Part shown: one piece after another, positions 16,191 to 23,053 of the stretch | How the letters are laid out: each line of letters opens with the position of its first letter | Numbering within the stretch: the first letter of the stretch is position 1 | Origin: Methanoregula sp. | GTDB lineage: Archaea > Halobacteriota > Methanomicrobia > Methanomicrobiales > Methanospirillaceae | Length of the DNA: 48,740 nt | Reading direction: 5' to 3' | NCBI RefSeq assembly: GCF_028679125.1 | Contig: NZ_JAJRCG010000021.1 | Coordinates: 1-48,740, forward strand | Made by a program: the position numbers and the translations under genes | The notes under the pieces: generated by a model | The model's database searches: none | What the model was told of the DNA's origin: nothing | What the model saw: only the letters and a program-made list of their open reading frames with translations

Positions 16191-16820
16191 ATGGGCTTGC
16201 GGGAATTGCTGATACCTCAGGACAAAGTTTTTTTTGATCTGTTTGAAAAACAGGCAGGAATTGTGAAGGAGGCTGCGTGGCAGCTGGTCGCCCTCACTGA
16301 AGATTTTTCCAATGTCAAGGAGAAACGCCACGCAATCGAGAAACTCGAACACAAGGGCGACCTCCTTACCCACGATATCTACCACCAGCTGAATACAACG
16401 TTCATTACACCGCTGGATCCGGAAGAGATCTCCCGGCTTGCTTCAACCATGGACGATGTACTGGACTATATTGACGGTGCAACCGAGAAGATGCTCTATT
16501 ATGGCATCGACTCTGCCGATTCACATATGGTGGAACTCGCCAAGCTGATCCACATGTCCACGATCGAGGTCGAGAGCGCGGTCAAGGGCATCCGGTCGAT
16601 CAAGGATCCGCGCTACATAGATGAACGCTGCATCGAGGTGAACCGGCTGGAGAACCTTGCCGATGACGTGCTCGCCCAGGCCGTCACCGACCTCTTCAAG
16701 ACCAACGATGCCATCATGATCATCAAGTTCAAGGACATCTACGAGCATCTCGAGACCGCAACCGACCGGTGCGAAGATGTGGCAAACGTGCTCTCGGATA
16801 TCGCGATTCGGCATTCATGA
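16191..16820 (+). CDS. DUF47 PhoU-like regulator (copy 2)
   Basis: A 209-aa PhoU-like helical protein, the same length as the first copy and clearly homologous. It has LIPQDKVFFDLFEKQ at the start, EKLEHKGDLLTHDIYHQLN, ITPLDPEEISRLAS, and the C-terminal DAIMIIKFKDIYEHLETATDRCEDV. Start chosen at ATG 16191 (MGLRELL); three codons more are possible at 16182. TATA-like CTATATTTTTAAG lies at about 16144-16156, so this second pair seems to have its own promoter. It precedes the second permease by 25 bases. Confidence 0.88.
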   Translation: MGLRELLIPQDKVFFDLFEKQAGIVKEAAWQLVALTEDFSNVKEKRHAIEKLEHKGDLLTHDIYHQLNTTFITPLDPEEISRLASTMDDVLDYIDGATEKMLYYGIDSADSHMVELAKLIHMSTIEVESAVKGIRSIKDPRYIDERCIEVNRLENLADDVLAQAVTDLFKTNDAIMIIKFKDIYEHLETATDRCEDVANVLSDIAIRHS

Positions 16821-16845
16821 TACCGGGAATAGTTAAGAGGCTGGC

Positions 16846-17877
16846 ATGATCGAAGCAACATGGGAACTGATCGTCATCATCATCGGCATAGCGCTGGTCT
16901 TTGATTTTACCAACGGGTTCCATGACTCGGCCAACTCGATCTCAACGGTGGTATCAACGAAGGTCCTCTCCCCCCGCAATGCTGTTTTTTTCGCTGCTTT
17001 CTTCAACTTCGTTGCTGCATTCGGATTCGGCGTTGCCGTTGCGGCCACGGTCAGTAAGATCATTCACCTCGACTTCGTTGAAACCGCTGTGGTTCCCTAT
17101 ATCATCCTTTGTGCTCTGATCGGTGCAATTACCTGGAACCTGATCACGTGGTTCATCGGCCTCCCCACGTCGTCCTCTCATGCATTAATCGGCGGTCTTG
17201 TTGGTGCCGGTATCGCGGCAGCGGGACTTGCCGCAATCAAGATAGAGACTGTCCTGCTCGTTGTGACCTTTATGTTCGCTTCACCGGTTATCGGCCTGAT
17301 CGCCGGATTCTTTTTCATGGTTGTGGTCCTCTGGGCTACACGAAAAGCCAACAAGCAGTCTGCTGAACATTATTTCAAGAGGCTCCAGCTCTGTTCGGCA
17401 GCAGCCTACAGTTTCAGCCACGGAACCAACGATGCCCAGAAGACGATGGGGATCATCCTTCCCCTCCTCTTCTCGATCGGGTATTTCGGTGCATCCGTGG
17501 ATCCCAACAACCTGCCGGTGCCGATGTGGGTGATCATTGCCTCCTATACCGCGATTGCACTCGGCACCCTCTCCGGAGGCTGGAGGATTGTCAAGACCAT
17601 GGGGTACAATATCACAAAACTCCGCCCGGTCCACGGATTTGCTGCGGAGACTGCTGGTGCGGCAACAATTCTCGGGGCATCGGTTGCCGGGATCCCGGTC
17701 AGCACCACCCATATAATCTGCACATCCATCATGGGCGTAGGGTCGACCATGGGCGCCAGTGCAGTAAAATGGGGGGTGGCACGAAGGATCATGTCGGCAT
17801 GGGTCCTCACGATACCCATCAGCGCCTTCATCGGGTTTGTTGCATTCACCGTGATCCGGGTATTCATCGGGTACTGA
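16846..17877 (+). CDS. PiT-family inorganic phosphate transporter (copy 2)
   Basis: This 343-aa PiT permease has the two inverted-repeat signatures DFTNGFHDSANSISTVV (from about residue 22) and FSHGTNDAQKTMG (about 192), together with LPTSSSHALIGGLVG and VSTTHIICTSIMG. Its length is typical of archaeal PiT proteins and it is shorter than copy 1. It ends just before the repeat array at 17.9 kb. Having two DUF47-PiT pairs in a row allows differential phosphate uptake; regulation is not visible beyond separate promoters. Confidence 0.92.
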   Translation: MIEATWELIVIIIGIALVFDFTNGFHDSANSISTVVSTKVLSPRNAVFFAAFFNFVAAFGFGVAVAATVSKIIHLDFVETAVVPYIILCALIGAITWNLITWFIGLPTSSSHALIGGLVGAGIAAAGLAAIKIETVLLVVTFMFASPVIGLIAGFFFMVVVLWATRKANKQSAEHYFKRLQLCSAAAYSFSHGTNDAQKTMGIILPLLFSIGYFGASVDPNNLPVPMWVIIASYTAIALGTLSGGWRIVKTMGYNITKLRPVHGFAAETAGAATILGASVAGIPVSTTHIICTSIMGVGSTMGASAVKWGVARRIMSAWVLTIPISAFIGFVAFTVIRVFIGY

Positions 17878-17902
17878 TCCATACATGGACAGGGTTTTTC
17901 AG

Positions 17903-18311
17903 CAGACCCTGATTGAAATTTTTCTGCCGGACCATACCTGAAAAATTTTCATCAACCCATCGTACCCTGCCTGAAATCCGCGAGCAGATCAACCAGACCT
18001 TGCCTGATTTTTTTTGAGCAGACCCTGCATGAAAAATTTTCAGCAGACTCTGCTGTGAAAAAGGTAACCAGGTTTGCATGAACCGGAATCTCAAAACCAA
18101 GGTTCCGACGTGAAAAAAACCGGGATTTCAACCAGACCCTGATTAAAATTTTCAGAGCAGACCTTGCTTGAAAAATGTAGAGCAGACTCTGCCTGAAATT
18201 TTTTTGCCGGACCTTGCATAAAAAATTTTCATCAACCCCTCGTACCCTGCCTGAAATCCGCGAGCAGATCAACCGGACCCTGCATGAAATTTTTTAGAGC
18301 AGGGTCTGGTT
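17903..18311. repeat. non-coding array based on a 25-bp unit
   Basis: Units that begin C(A/G)GACC(C/T)TGC and end in an A/T tract such as AAAATTTTCA start at 17903, 17928, 17994, 18019, 18044, 18133, 18158, 18183, 18208 and 18274, with a weaker unit at 18069. Steps are exactly 25 bases except two steps of 66 (25 plus a 41-base insert) and one of 89. The 41-base insert occurs twice (17953-17993 and 18233-18273) with one mismatch. As a result 17901-18010 and 18181-18290 align without gaps at an offset of 280 bases. The array ends in an inverted copy (GCAGGGTCTGGTT, 18299-18311) that can pair with the last unit. No open frame explains it. Confidence 0.85.
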
Positions 18312-18433
18312 ATGAAAAAAGATCCGGTCGAACCCATACAAACAGAATCTGCAGGATATATCCGGTCAGATCCGTAACCCTGCCGGCAACAGAGCGACAC
18401 CATGCCCGGATGTACGAAAACCTATTCTTCCTA

Positions 18434-19081
18434 TCAGGATTTTTCATTCCGGAAATACCGGCATTCCCCGCTGATCACACAATCAGCACACAAGGGCTTC
18501 TTCGCATCGCAGGTCGCCCGCCCATGGGCGATGAGGACATCCGTGAGATCCCCCCAGAGATCCCGGGGAAAGATCTTCATGAGATCGCGTTCGATCACCT
18601 CGACATTGTCGGTATCAGAAAACCCAATCCTCTGCGCGAGCCGGCGGACATGCGTGTCCACTGCGATCCCCTCGTTCCTGCCCAGCGCGTGATACATGAC
18701 GATGTTTGCCGTCTTCCGTCCCACACCCGGGATTGTCAGGAGTTCGTCCATCGTCTCCGGAACATTCCCGTCAAACTCCGCGAGCAGGGTCCCGGATGCA
18801 GCGATGAGGTTCCTCGCTTTCGCATGGTAGAAGCCGAGGCTGTGGATGATGGGTTCCAGTTCCGCGATCTGTGCCTTCGCGAGTTTCACGGGAGTGGGAT
18901 ACTTCGCAAAGAGCGATTTTTTTACTTTCAGGACGGCTTTGTCCGTTGTCTGGGCGGACAGGATCGTGAGGATGAGCACTTCAAACGGCGTGCCCCGGGC
19001 AACCGACTCCGGGCGCTCGCGGGCATCAGGATACCGGTTCAGAAGAGCGGCATAGATCCGTGCGGCATCCTGTTTTTTCAT
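18434..19081 (-). CDS. nth: endonuclease III (DNA glycosylase/AP lyase)
   Basis: This 215-aa base-excision repair enzyme removes oxidised pyrimidines and nicks abasic sites. The helix-hairpin-helix LTIPGVGRKTANIV contains the catalytic lysine (GRKTA), and the catalytic aspartate is in AVDTHVRRLAQRIG. The C-terminal 4Fe-4S cluster has the classic spacing C-x6-C-x2-C-x5-C (CDAKKPLC, ADC, VISGEC). Length and start (ATG 19081) are normal. The gene lies directly downstream of tRNA-Pro on the same strand, only seven bases apart, so the tRNA may be processed from a common transcript. Confidence 0.95.
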   Translation of the reverse strand: MKKQDAARIYAALLNRYPDARERPESVARGTPFEVLILTILSAQTTDKAVLKVKKSLFAKYPTPVKLAKAQIAELEPIIHSLGFYHAKARNLIAASGTLLAEFDGNVPETMDELLTIPGVGRKTANIVMYHALGRNEGIAVDTHVRRLAQRIGFSDTDNVEVIERDLMKIFPRDLWGDLTDVLIAHGRATCDAKKPLCADCVISGECRYFRNEKS

Positions 19082-19088
19082 GGTCCAA

Positions 19089-19163
19089 TGGGGTAGGGCG
19101 GATTCGAACCGCCGTCAAAGCGTCCCAAACGCTCTAGGATGGACCAGGCTACCCTACTACCCC
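19089..19163 (-). tRNA. tRNA-Pro (anticodon TGG)
   Basis: On the minus strand: acceptor GGGGTAG with CTACCCC, anticodon arm GAGCG-TTTGGGA-CGCTT (anticodon TGG), T arm GGCGG-TTCGAAT-CCGCC, discriminator A at 19089. Total 75 nt, no intron, CCA not encoded. A D arm with GGG/CCT pairing and a GG pair in the loop is present. Confidence 0.93.
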
Positions 19164-19222
19164 GCGGTATCATAGTTGGGGCGGGGGAATAAAAAAGGGT
19201 GGTGGTGGAAGAGGGAGATTAC

Positions 19223-19927
19223 TCATACCGGCAGCGGTTTCTTCTTCTCATCTGATACAACCGTGCCCCGGAATTTTCCAAGAAGGATCGCATCCGAAAG
19301 GTTCCCTGGCACGCTCCCGTCAAGGACCACAAGGGGGATGCCGCTCCGCTCCACGATCCGGGCGGCAACAATGTCGAGCACGTTGTTGGAGCCGGCGCCG
19401 AGCGCGGTTCCGCCAACGATCTCCAGCAGTTTTTCGGGTGTCAGGGTATCAAACCGCTTTGCTTTCGGATTCTTCTTCGGATCTTCGGTATAGATCCCGT
19501 CAACGGAGGTTGTATTGATGAAAACCGATGCGCCCACGCGCTCGGCAAGGACTGCCGAAACGGCATCGGTGGTCTGGCCCGGGGTGATGCCGCCCATCAC
19601 CACGATCTTGCCGGACTCCCCGAACATGAGTGCCTCCGCGTGGCTCGTGGCTACCGAGGGATACGCGGCTTCTCCCAGCGCCGCGATCAGCAGGGTCGCG
19701 TTCAGCCGGGTGATCAGGATGCCAACCTCGTCCGCGGTGCCCTCATCACTCCCCACATCCCGGAGGATGTCGATATAACTCCGGGCCATGCCTCCGCCGC
19801 CAACGACAACATAGAGATGGTGCTTCTGTGCGATCTTCTTCAGTACGGGGACATATTCTTTTATCCGGTGCTCGTCCAGCTTCGGGATCAGGATGGAGCC
19901 GCCCAGCGAGATGACAACCTTCTTCAT
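19223..19927 (-). CDS. pyrH: archaeal UMP kinase
   Basis: This 234-aa member of the amino-acid-kinase fold, archaeal UMP kinase branch, phosphorylates UMP to UDP with ATP. The N-terminal VVISLGGSIL binds phosphate, VVVGGGGMARSYID is the second glycine loop, and GILITRLNATLLIAAL and TDAVSAVLAERVGA are typical of the archaeal type. The acceptor-side segment has ADEVG, and the C-terminal half contains NTTSVDGIYTEDPKKNP. The length fits archaeal enzymes (about 225-235 aa), shorter than the bacterial kinase. With carAB and pyrE further right, it adds to the pyrimidine pathway genes in this window. Confidence 0.93.
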   Translation of the reverse strand: MKKVVISLGGSILIPKLDEHRIKEYVPVLKKIAQKHHLYVVVGGGGMARSYIDILRDVGSDEGTADEVGILITRLNATLLIAALGEAAYPSVATSHAEALMFGESGKIVVMGGITPGQTTDAVSAVLAERVGASVFINTTSVDGIYTEDPKKNPKAKRFDTLTPEKLLEIVGGTALGAGSNNVLDIVAARIVERSGIPLVVLDGSVPGNLSDAILLGKFRGTVVSDEKKKPLPV

Positions 19928-19970
19928 TGCACTAGTTTTTGTACCGGGTGCTCATATAGAGTTGTTGACC

Positions 19971-20144
19971 ATGTTCTACTGCCCGGTCTGTAAAAGCCAG
20001 GATATCTTCCCGGTTGCGGGGGGATATATCGGCCAGGTCTATCTCTGCAAGAAGTGCAAATACCGTGGATCGTTCGTTCTTGAGATCGACGACCCCGCAG
20101 CACTGGAAGAAGCGGATCGGGACGCAAAGAAAAATCCCCGCTGA
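19971..20144 (+). CDS. 57-aa zinc-ribbon protein
   Basis: A very small protein with two CxxC knuckles (FYCPVCKSQD and YLCKKCKYRG, about 20 residues apart), that is, a single zinc ribbon, followed by an acidic and basic helix. I start at ATG 19971; the longer frame from 19893 would overlap the divergent pyrH start and has no family support. Similar one-domain ribbons occur throughout methanogens and are often transcription- or translation-linked; the function is unknown. It is 18 bases upstream of the radical SAM gene and probably co-transcribed with it. Confidence 0.7.
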   Translation: MFYCPVCKSQDIFPVAGGYIGQVYLCKKCKYRGSFVLEIDDPAALEEADRDAKKNPR

Positions 20145-20162
20145 TCCGGGGTGGAGTCCCCC

Positions 20163-21173
20163 ATGCACGAGGCCCGCCAATATCGGAAGACAGAGAATAA
20201 CGCGGCAACCTGTTCCCTCTGTAACCACCGGTGCGTGATCAAAGAGGGAAAGCACGGGATCTGCGGGGTCCGGATCAATGAGAACGGGATCCTGTACGCA
20301 GGGACATACGGGAAGATCAGCGCAGAGGCGGTCGACCCGATCGAGAAGAAGCCGCTCTTTCACTACCTGCCCGGCACAACCTCCTATTCGCTCGGGAGTG
20401 TGGGGTGCAACTTCCATTGCAGACACTGCCAGAACTGGCACATCTCCCGGGCTGATCGAGAGACCGCACACCTGCGGTCCCTTTCACCAGAGGAGGGCGT
20501 GAGCCGGGCAATTGGCAGCGGATCCGCCAGCATCGCGTGGACCTACAATGAGCCGACCATCTGGCACGAGTACACGCTCGACATGGGCACGCTTGCCCGG
20601 GCGCGGGGGCTCGGCACCGTGTACGTGACAAATGGGTACATTACAGAAGAGGCTCTCCGCGAACTTGCTCCGATGCTGGGCGCGTACCGGGTTGATCTCA
20701 AGGCATTCACGGACGATTTTTACAAAAAGATCTGCGGTGCCCGGCTCCAGCCGGTCCTCGACTCTGCCATGCTTGCCCGCGAACTGGGCATGCATATCGA
20801 GACCGTGACACTCGTCATTCCCGGCCTGAACGACACCATGGAAGAGCAGGAAGCGCTGATCCGCTGGGTGATCGATCATCTCGGTCCCGATACCCCGATG
20901 CACTTCTCGGCATTCCACCCGGATTACCAGATGACCGACCGGGGGGGGACACCGATCGCCACCCTCGAGAAGATCTACGAGCGGGCAAAGGCACTCGGGC
21001 TCCGGCATCCCTATCTCGGCAATGTATACCACCACCGGTACGAGAATACGTACTGCCCGGCATGCGGTGCCACCCTGATCGAGCGGGAGGGCTTCTCCAG
21101 CCGGCTTGTCGGGCTGGACGGGACGCAGTGTCGGAAGTGCGGTGAGACAATCGGGATCGCTACCCATGCCTGA
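20163..21173 (+). CDS. amrS: AmmeMemoRadiSam-system radical SAM enzyme
   Basis: This 336-aa radical SAM protein is of the pyruvate formate-lyase activase-like family seen in the AmmeMemoRadiSam system. The 4Fe-4S/SAM motif is CNFHCRHC (C82, C86, C89, the C-x3-C-x2-C spacing). Two further cysteine-rich sites could bind metal: CSLCNHRC with GICG in the N-terminal 35 residues, and CPAC with CRKC at the C-terminus. The other two system partners (AMMECR1 and Memo) are not in the window. I prefer ATG 20163: GGTGGA lies about 9 bases upstream, and the GTG at 20151 overlaps that ribosome binding site. The reaction is not established. Confidence 0.87.
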   Translation: MHEARQYRKTENNAATCSLCNHRCVIKEGKHGICGVRINENGILYAGTYGKISAEAVDPIEKKPLFHYLPGTTSYSLGSVGCNFHCRHCQNWHISRADRETAHLRSLSPEEGVSRAIGSGSASIAWTYNEPTIWHEYTLDMGTLARARGLGTVYVTNGYITEEALRELAPMLGAYRVDLKAFTDDFYKKICGARLQPVLDSAMLARELGMHIETVTLVIPGLNDTMEEQEALIRWVIDHLGPDTPMHFSAFHPDYQMTDRGGTPIATLEKIYERAKALGLRHPYLGNVYHHRYENTYCPACGATLIEREGFSSRLVGLDGTQCRKCGETIGIATHA

Positions 21174-21654
21174 TGATTCGGGTGATGAAACACGGTTCAT
21201 CGCTGATCGCATGCTCGGTACCCTGACACGTTACCTGAGATTCATGGGGTACGATACCACGAGCGCGAACCGGCTCGCGGAGGGGAACACCAAGGAGGAC
21301 ACCCTCCTCCTCGACATGGCCTCACAGGAGAATCGTATCCTCCTGACCCGGGATGCAGAACTCGCCCGTCGCGGAAAAGAACGTGCGGTCTTTGTCCGGC
21401 CCGGGAACGTGATGGATCAGGTACAACAGCTGATCGATGCCGGCCTTATCGAGCGGCGGTTGACCCTGAGCCGGTGCTCGCTCTGCAACACGCTACTCCG
21501 GGATGCCAGTCACGGGGAGATCAGCGGGGCGGACTATGCACCCCGGGATCGTGACGGGTTCTCGTTCTTCTGGTGCGAGCACTGTAAGAAACTCTACTGG
21601 AACGGGTCGCATGGCAGGCAACTGGAGGAAAGACTGGGGAAAATTCTGAAGTGA
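21166..21654 (+). CDS. Mut7-C RNase domain protein
   Basis: A 162-aa protein of the Mut7-C family: a PIN-like fold predicted to act on RNA, followed by a zinc ribbon. The N-terminal half has FIADRMLGTLTRYLRFMGYDT and ILLTRDAELARRG, which carry the acidic residues of the PIN-like active site. The C-terminal ribbon has CSLCNTLL and WCEHCKKLYWNGSH. Start at ATG 21166 lies inside the last codons of the radical SAM gene (8-base overlap), so they are co-translated. An RNA-decay or processing role is inferred from the domain only. Confidence 0.85.
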   Translation: MPDDSGDETRFIADRMLGTLTRYLRFMGYDTTSANRLAEGNTKEDTLLLDMASQENRILLTRDAELARRGKERAVFVRPGNVMDQVQQLIDAGLIERRLTLSRCSLCNTLLRDASHGEISGADYAPRDRDGFSFFWCEHCKKLYWNGSHGRQLEERLGKILK

Positions 21655-21682
21655 TCCAGAAAATCGCAGGGGAGACCCGGGA

Positions 21683-22462
21683 TCAGATCGCCCCGACAAG
21701 AGTTTTGTAGAATGCATCGGACGCGGTTCGCTCGGTCCACGGGCGATGGCCGCATTTCTCCAGGAGGACGAACCGGAAGTCCGGAAGGGCTTTTGCGAGC
21801 GGGTCATTGACACCTTCGGCCGGGTGGGGGTCCCAGTCGCCGTGGATCGCAACCACGGGACACTTGATCGCCTTTGCCATCTGGAGGAGGATCTCCTTCT
21901 CCCGCAGATCGCAGGCCTCGTCCCAGACCCCGCGGAAGACATCATACTGGCAGTGGAAGCCTTCGTCCGGCACATTGCCCGGGTCATAGGCATCTGCACG
22001 GGCAAGCAGGGTCCCGAGTTCGGCAAGGATCGCGTTCTTGTTGGCCTGGGCAGGATCATCAAGTTTTGCCAGCAGTGCTTCGGCATGTGCCTTGCCAGCG
22101 TCCTGGAGCCGGGTCATCCGCGTCCGGGTGATTCCGGCAACATACCGCTCTTCAAAGGGAGGGCTGCTGACGAGGATAAGTTTCTTGACAAGTGCCGGGA
22201 AACGGGCAGCCAGCATCCACGAGAGGAACGCCCCCCACGAGAACCCGATGAGGGTTACCGGCACGTTACCGTGCTCTACCAGCACCGACCGGAGCTCATG
22301 CACCTGCCCGTCCAGCGTGGTCTCGGTCTGGAACGGTTCAAGCACCCCTGTCAGCGTGGAGAGTTCGCGGGCAAGCGGTGCCACCTCGCCGGGCGCTCCC
22401 GGGCCTCCATGAATGACGGCCACATTATAGGGCCCGGGCCCCCACATCCGTACCGGTTTCAT
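21683..22462 (-). CDS. alpha/beta hydrolase
   Basis: A 259-aa alpha/beta hydrolase fold protein. The oxyanion-region HGGPG lies near residue 18, the nucleophile elbow is GFSWGA (serine near 94), the acid is probably in HGDWDPHP, and the histidine in CGHRPWTE. The HGGPG motif is shared with proline iminopeptidase-like hydrolases, but the substrate is not predictable. It converges on the Mut7-C gene and lies directly downstream of the hydrogenase-like complex on the same strand, separated by about 60 bases, so it could be read through from that operon. Confidence 0.85.
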   Translation of the reverse strand: MKPVRMWGPGPYNVAVIHGGPGAPGEVAPLARELSTLTGVLEPFQTETTLDGQVHELRSVLVEHGNVPVTLIGFSWGAFLSWMLAARFPALVKKLILVSSPPFEERYVAGITRTRMTRLQDAGKAHAEALLAKLDDPAQANKNAILAELGTLLARADAYDPGNVPDEGFHCQYDVFRGVWDEACDLREKEILLQMAKAIKCPVVAIHGDWDPHPAEGVNDPLAKALPDFRFVLLEKCGHRPWTERTASDAFYKTLVGAI

Positions 22463-22524
22463 ATGGCTAACCGGTTATCCTGCCGGGGTATAAATTGTGT
22501 CCTGCGGACAGGAAAACGATGCAA

Positions 22525-23043
22525 TCACCGGGTCTTGCCGGCGGTTTTCATCAGGGCCAGCAGGCCGGCCAGGATCTCCCGGGGGGTCGGGGGATTGCCC
22601 GGGATCTTCATGTCCACCGGGAAGATCCTGTCAGCCCCGCCCAGCACGGCATAGGTCCCTTTGAAGATCCCGCCAGTGCAGGCATCATCACCGACCGCGA
22701 CCACGAATTTCGGGGAGGGCATTGCATCATAGGTGTTCCGTGCCGCAATCACCATATTCTGCGTCACCGCGCCGGTCACGATCAGCACATCCGCATGGCG
22801 GGGGGAGGCAACGAACGTGATACCGAACCGCTCGACGTCGTAATAGGGGTTGCTGAGGTTGTTGATCTCGATCTCGGCAGCATTATCACTGCCGGTATCG
22901 AGCTCCCGGATGGCAAGACTCCTCCCGAACACGGCGTCAATTTCACGGCGGATCTCCCGACCCAGGTGTTCGATCTCGTCGTCGCGGACAATATCCTCTT
23001 CCGTTACTTTGTTTTTGAGCAGGCAGGTTAACGAATTCACCAT
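22525..23043 (-). CDS. hydrogenase-like small subunit (NuoB/HyfI fold) lacking its cluster cysteines
   Basis: This 172-aa protein has the NuoB/HyfI fold: YYDVERFGITFVASPRHAD, VTGAVTQNM, VVAVGDDACTGGIF, and IPGNPPTPREIL. In functional homologues the proximal 4Fe-4S cluster is held by a CxxC in the GSCNGCDIE-type segment, a cysteine in the GDCA region, and PGCPP. Here the first reads GSDNAAEIE, the second GDDACTGG, and the third PGNPP. At least three of four ligands are therefore gone, and the remaining cysteine is shifted. Electron transfer through this subunit is unlikely. It is the last gene of the operon, 10 bases after the large subunit. It looks conserved and intact otherwise, so the loss is probably functional specialisation. 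Confidence 0.83.
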   Translation of the reverse strand: MVNSLTCLLKNKVTEEDIVRDDEIEHLGREIRREIDAVFGRSLAIRELDTGSDNAAEIEINNLSNPYYDVERFGITFVASPRHADVLIVTGAVTQNMVIAARNTYDAMPSPKFVVAVGDDACTGGIFKGTYAVLGGADRIFPVDMKIPGNPPTPREILAGLLALMKTAGKTR

Positions 23044-23053
23044 ATCTGTTCCC

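Noticed and set aside
17903..18311. CRISPR array
   Set aside because: The units are degenerate, mostly directly abutting at 25 bases without unique spacers of constant length, and no cas genes are nearby.
18284..19096. 270-codon plus-strand frame
   Set aside because: It overlaps endonuclease III in antisense and part of the repeat array; the endonuclease has complete catalytic and Fe-S motifs.
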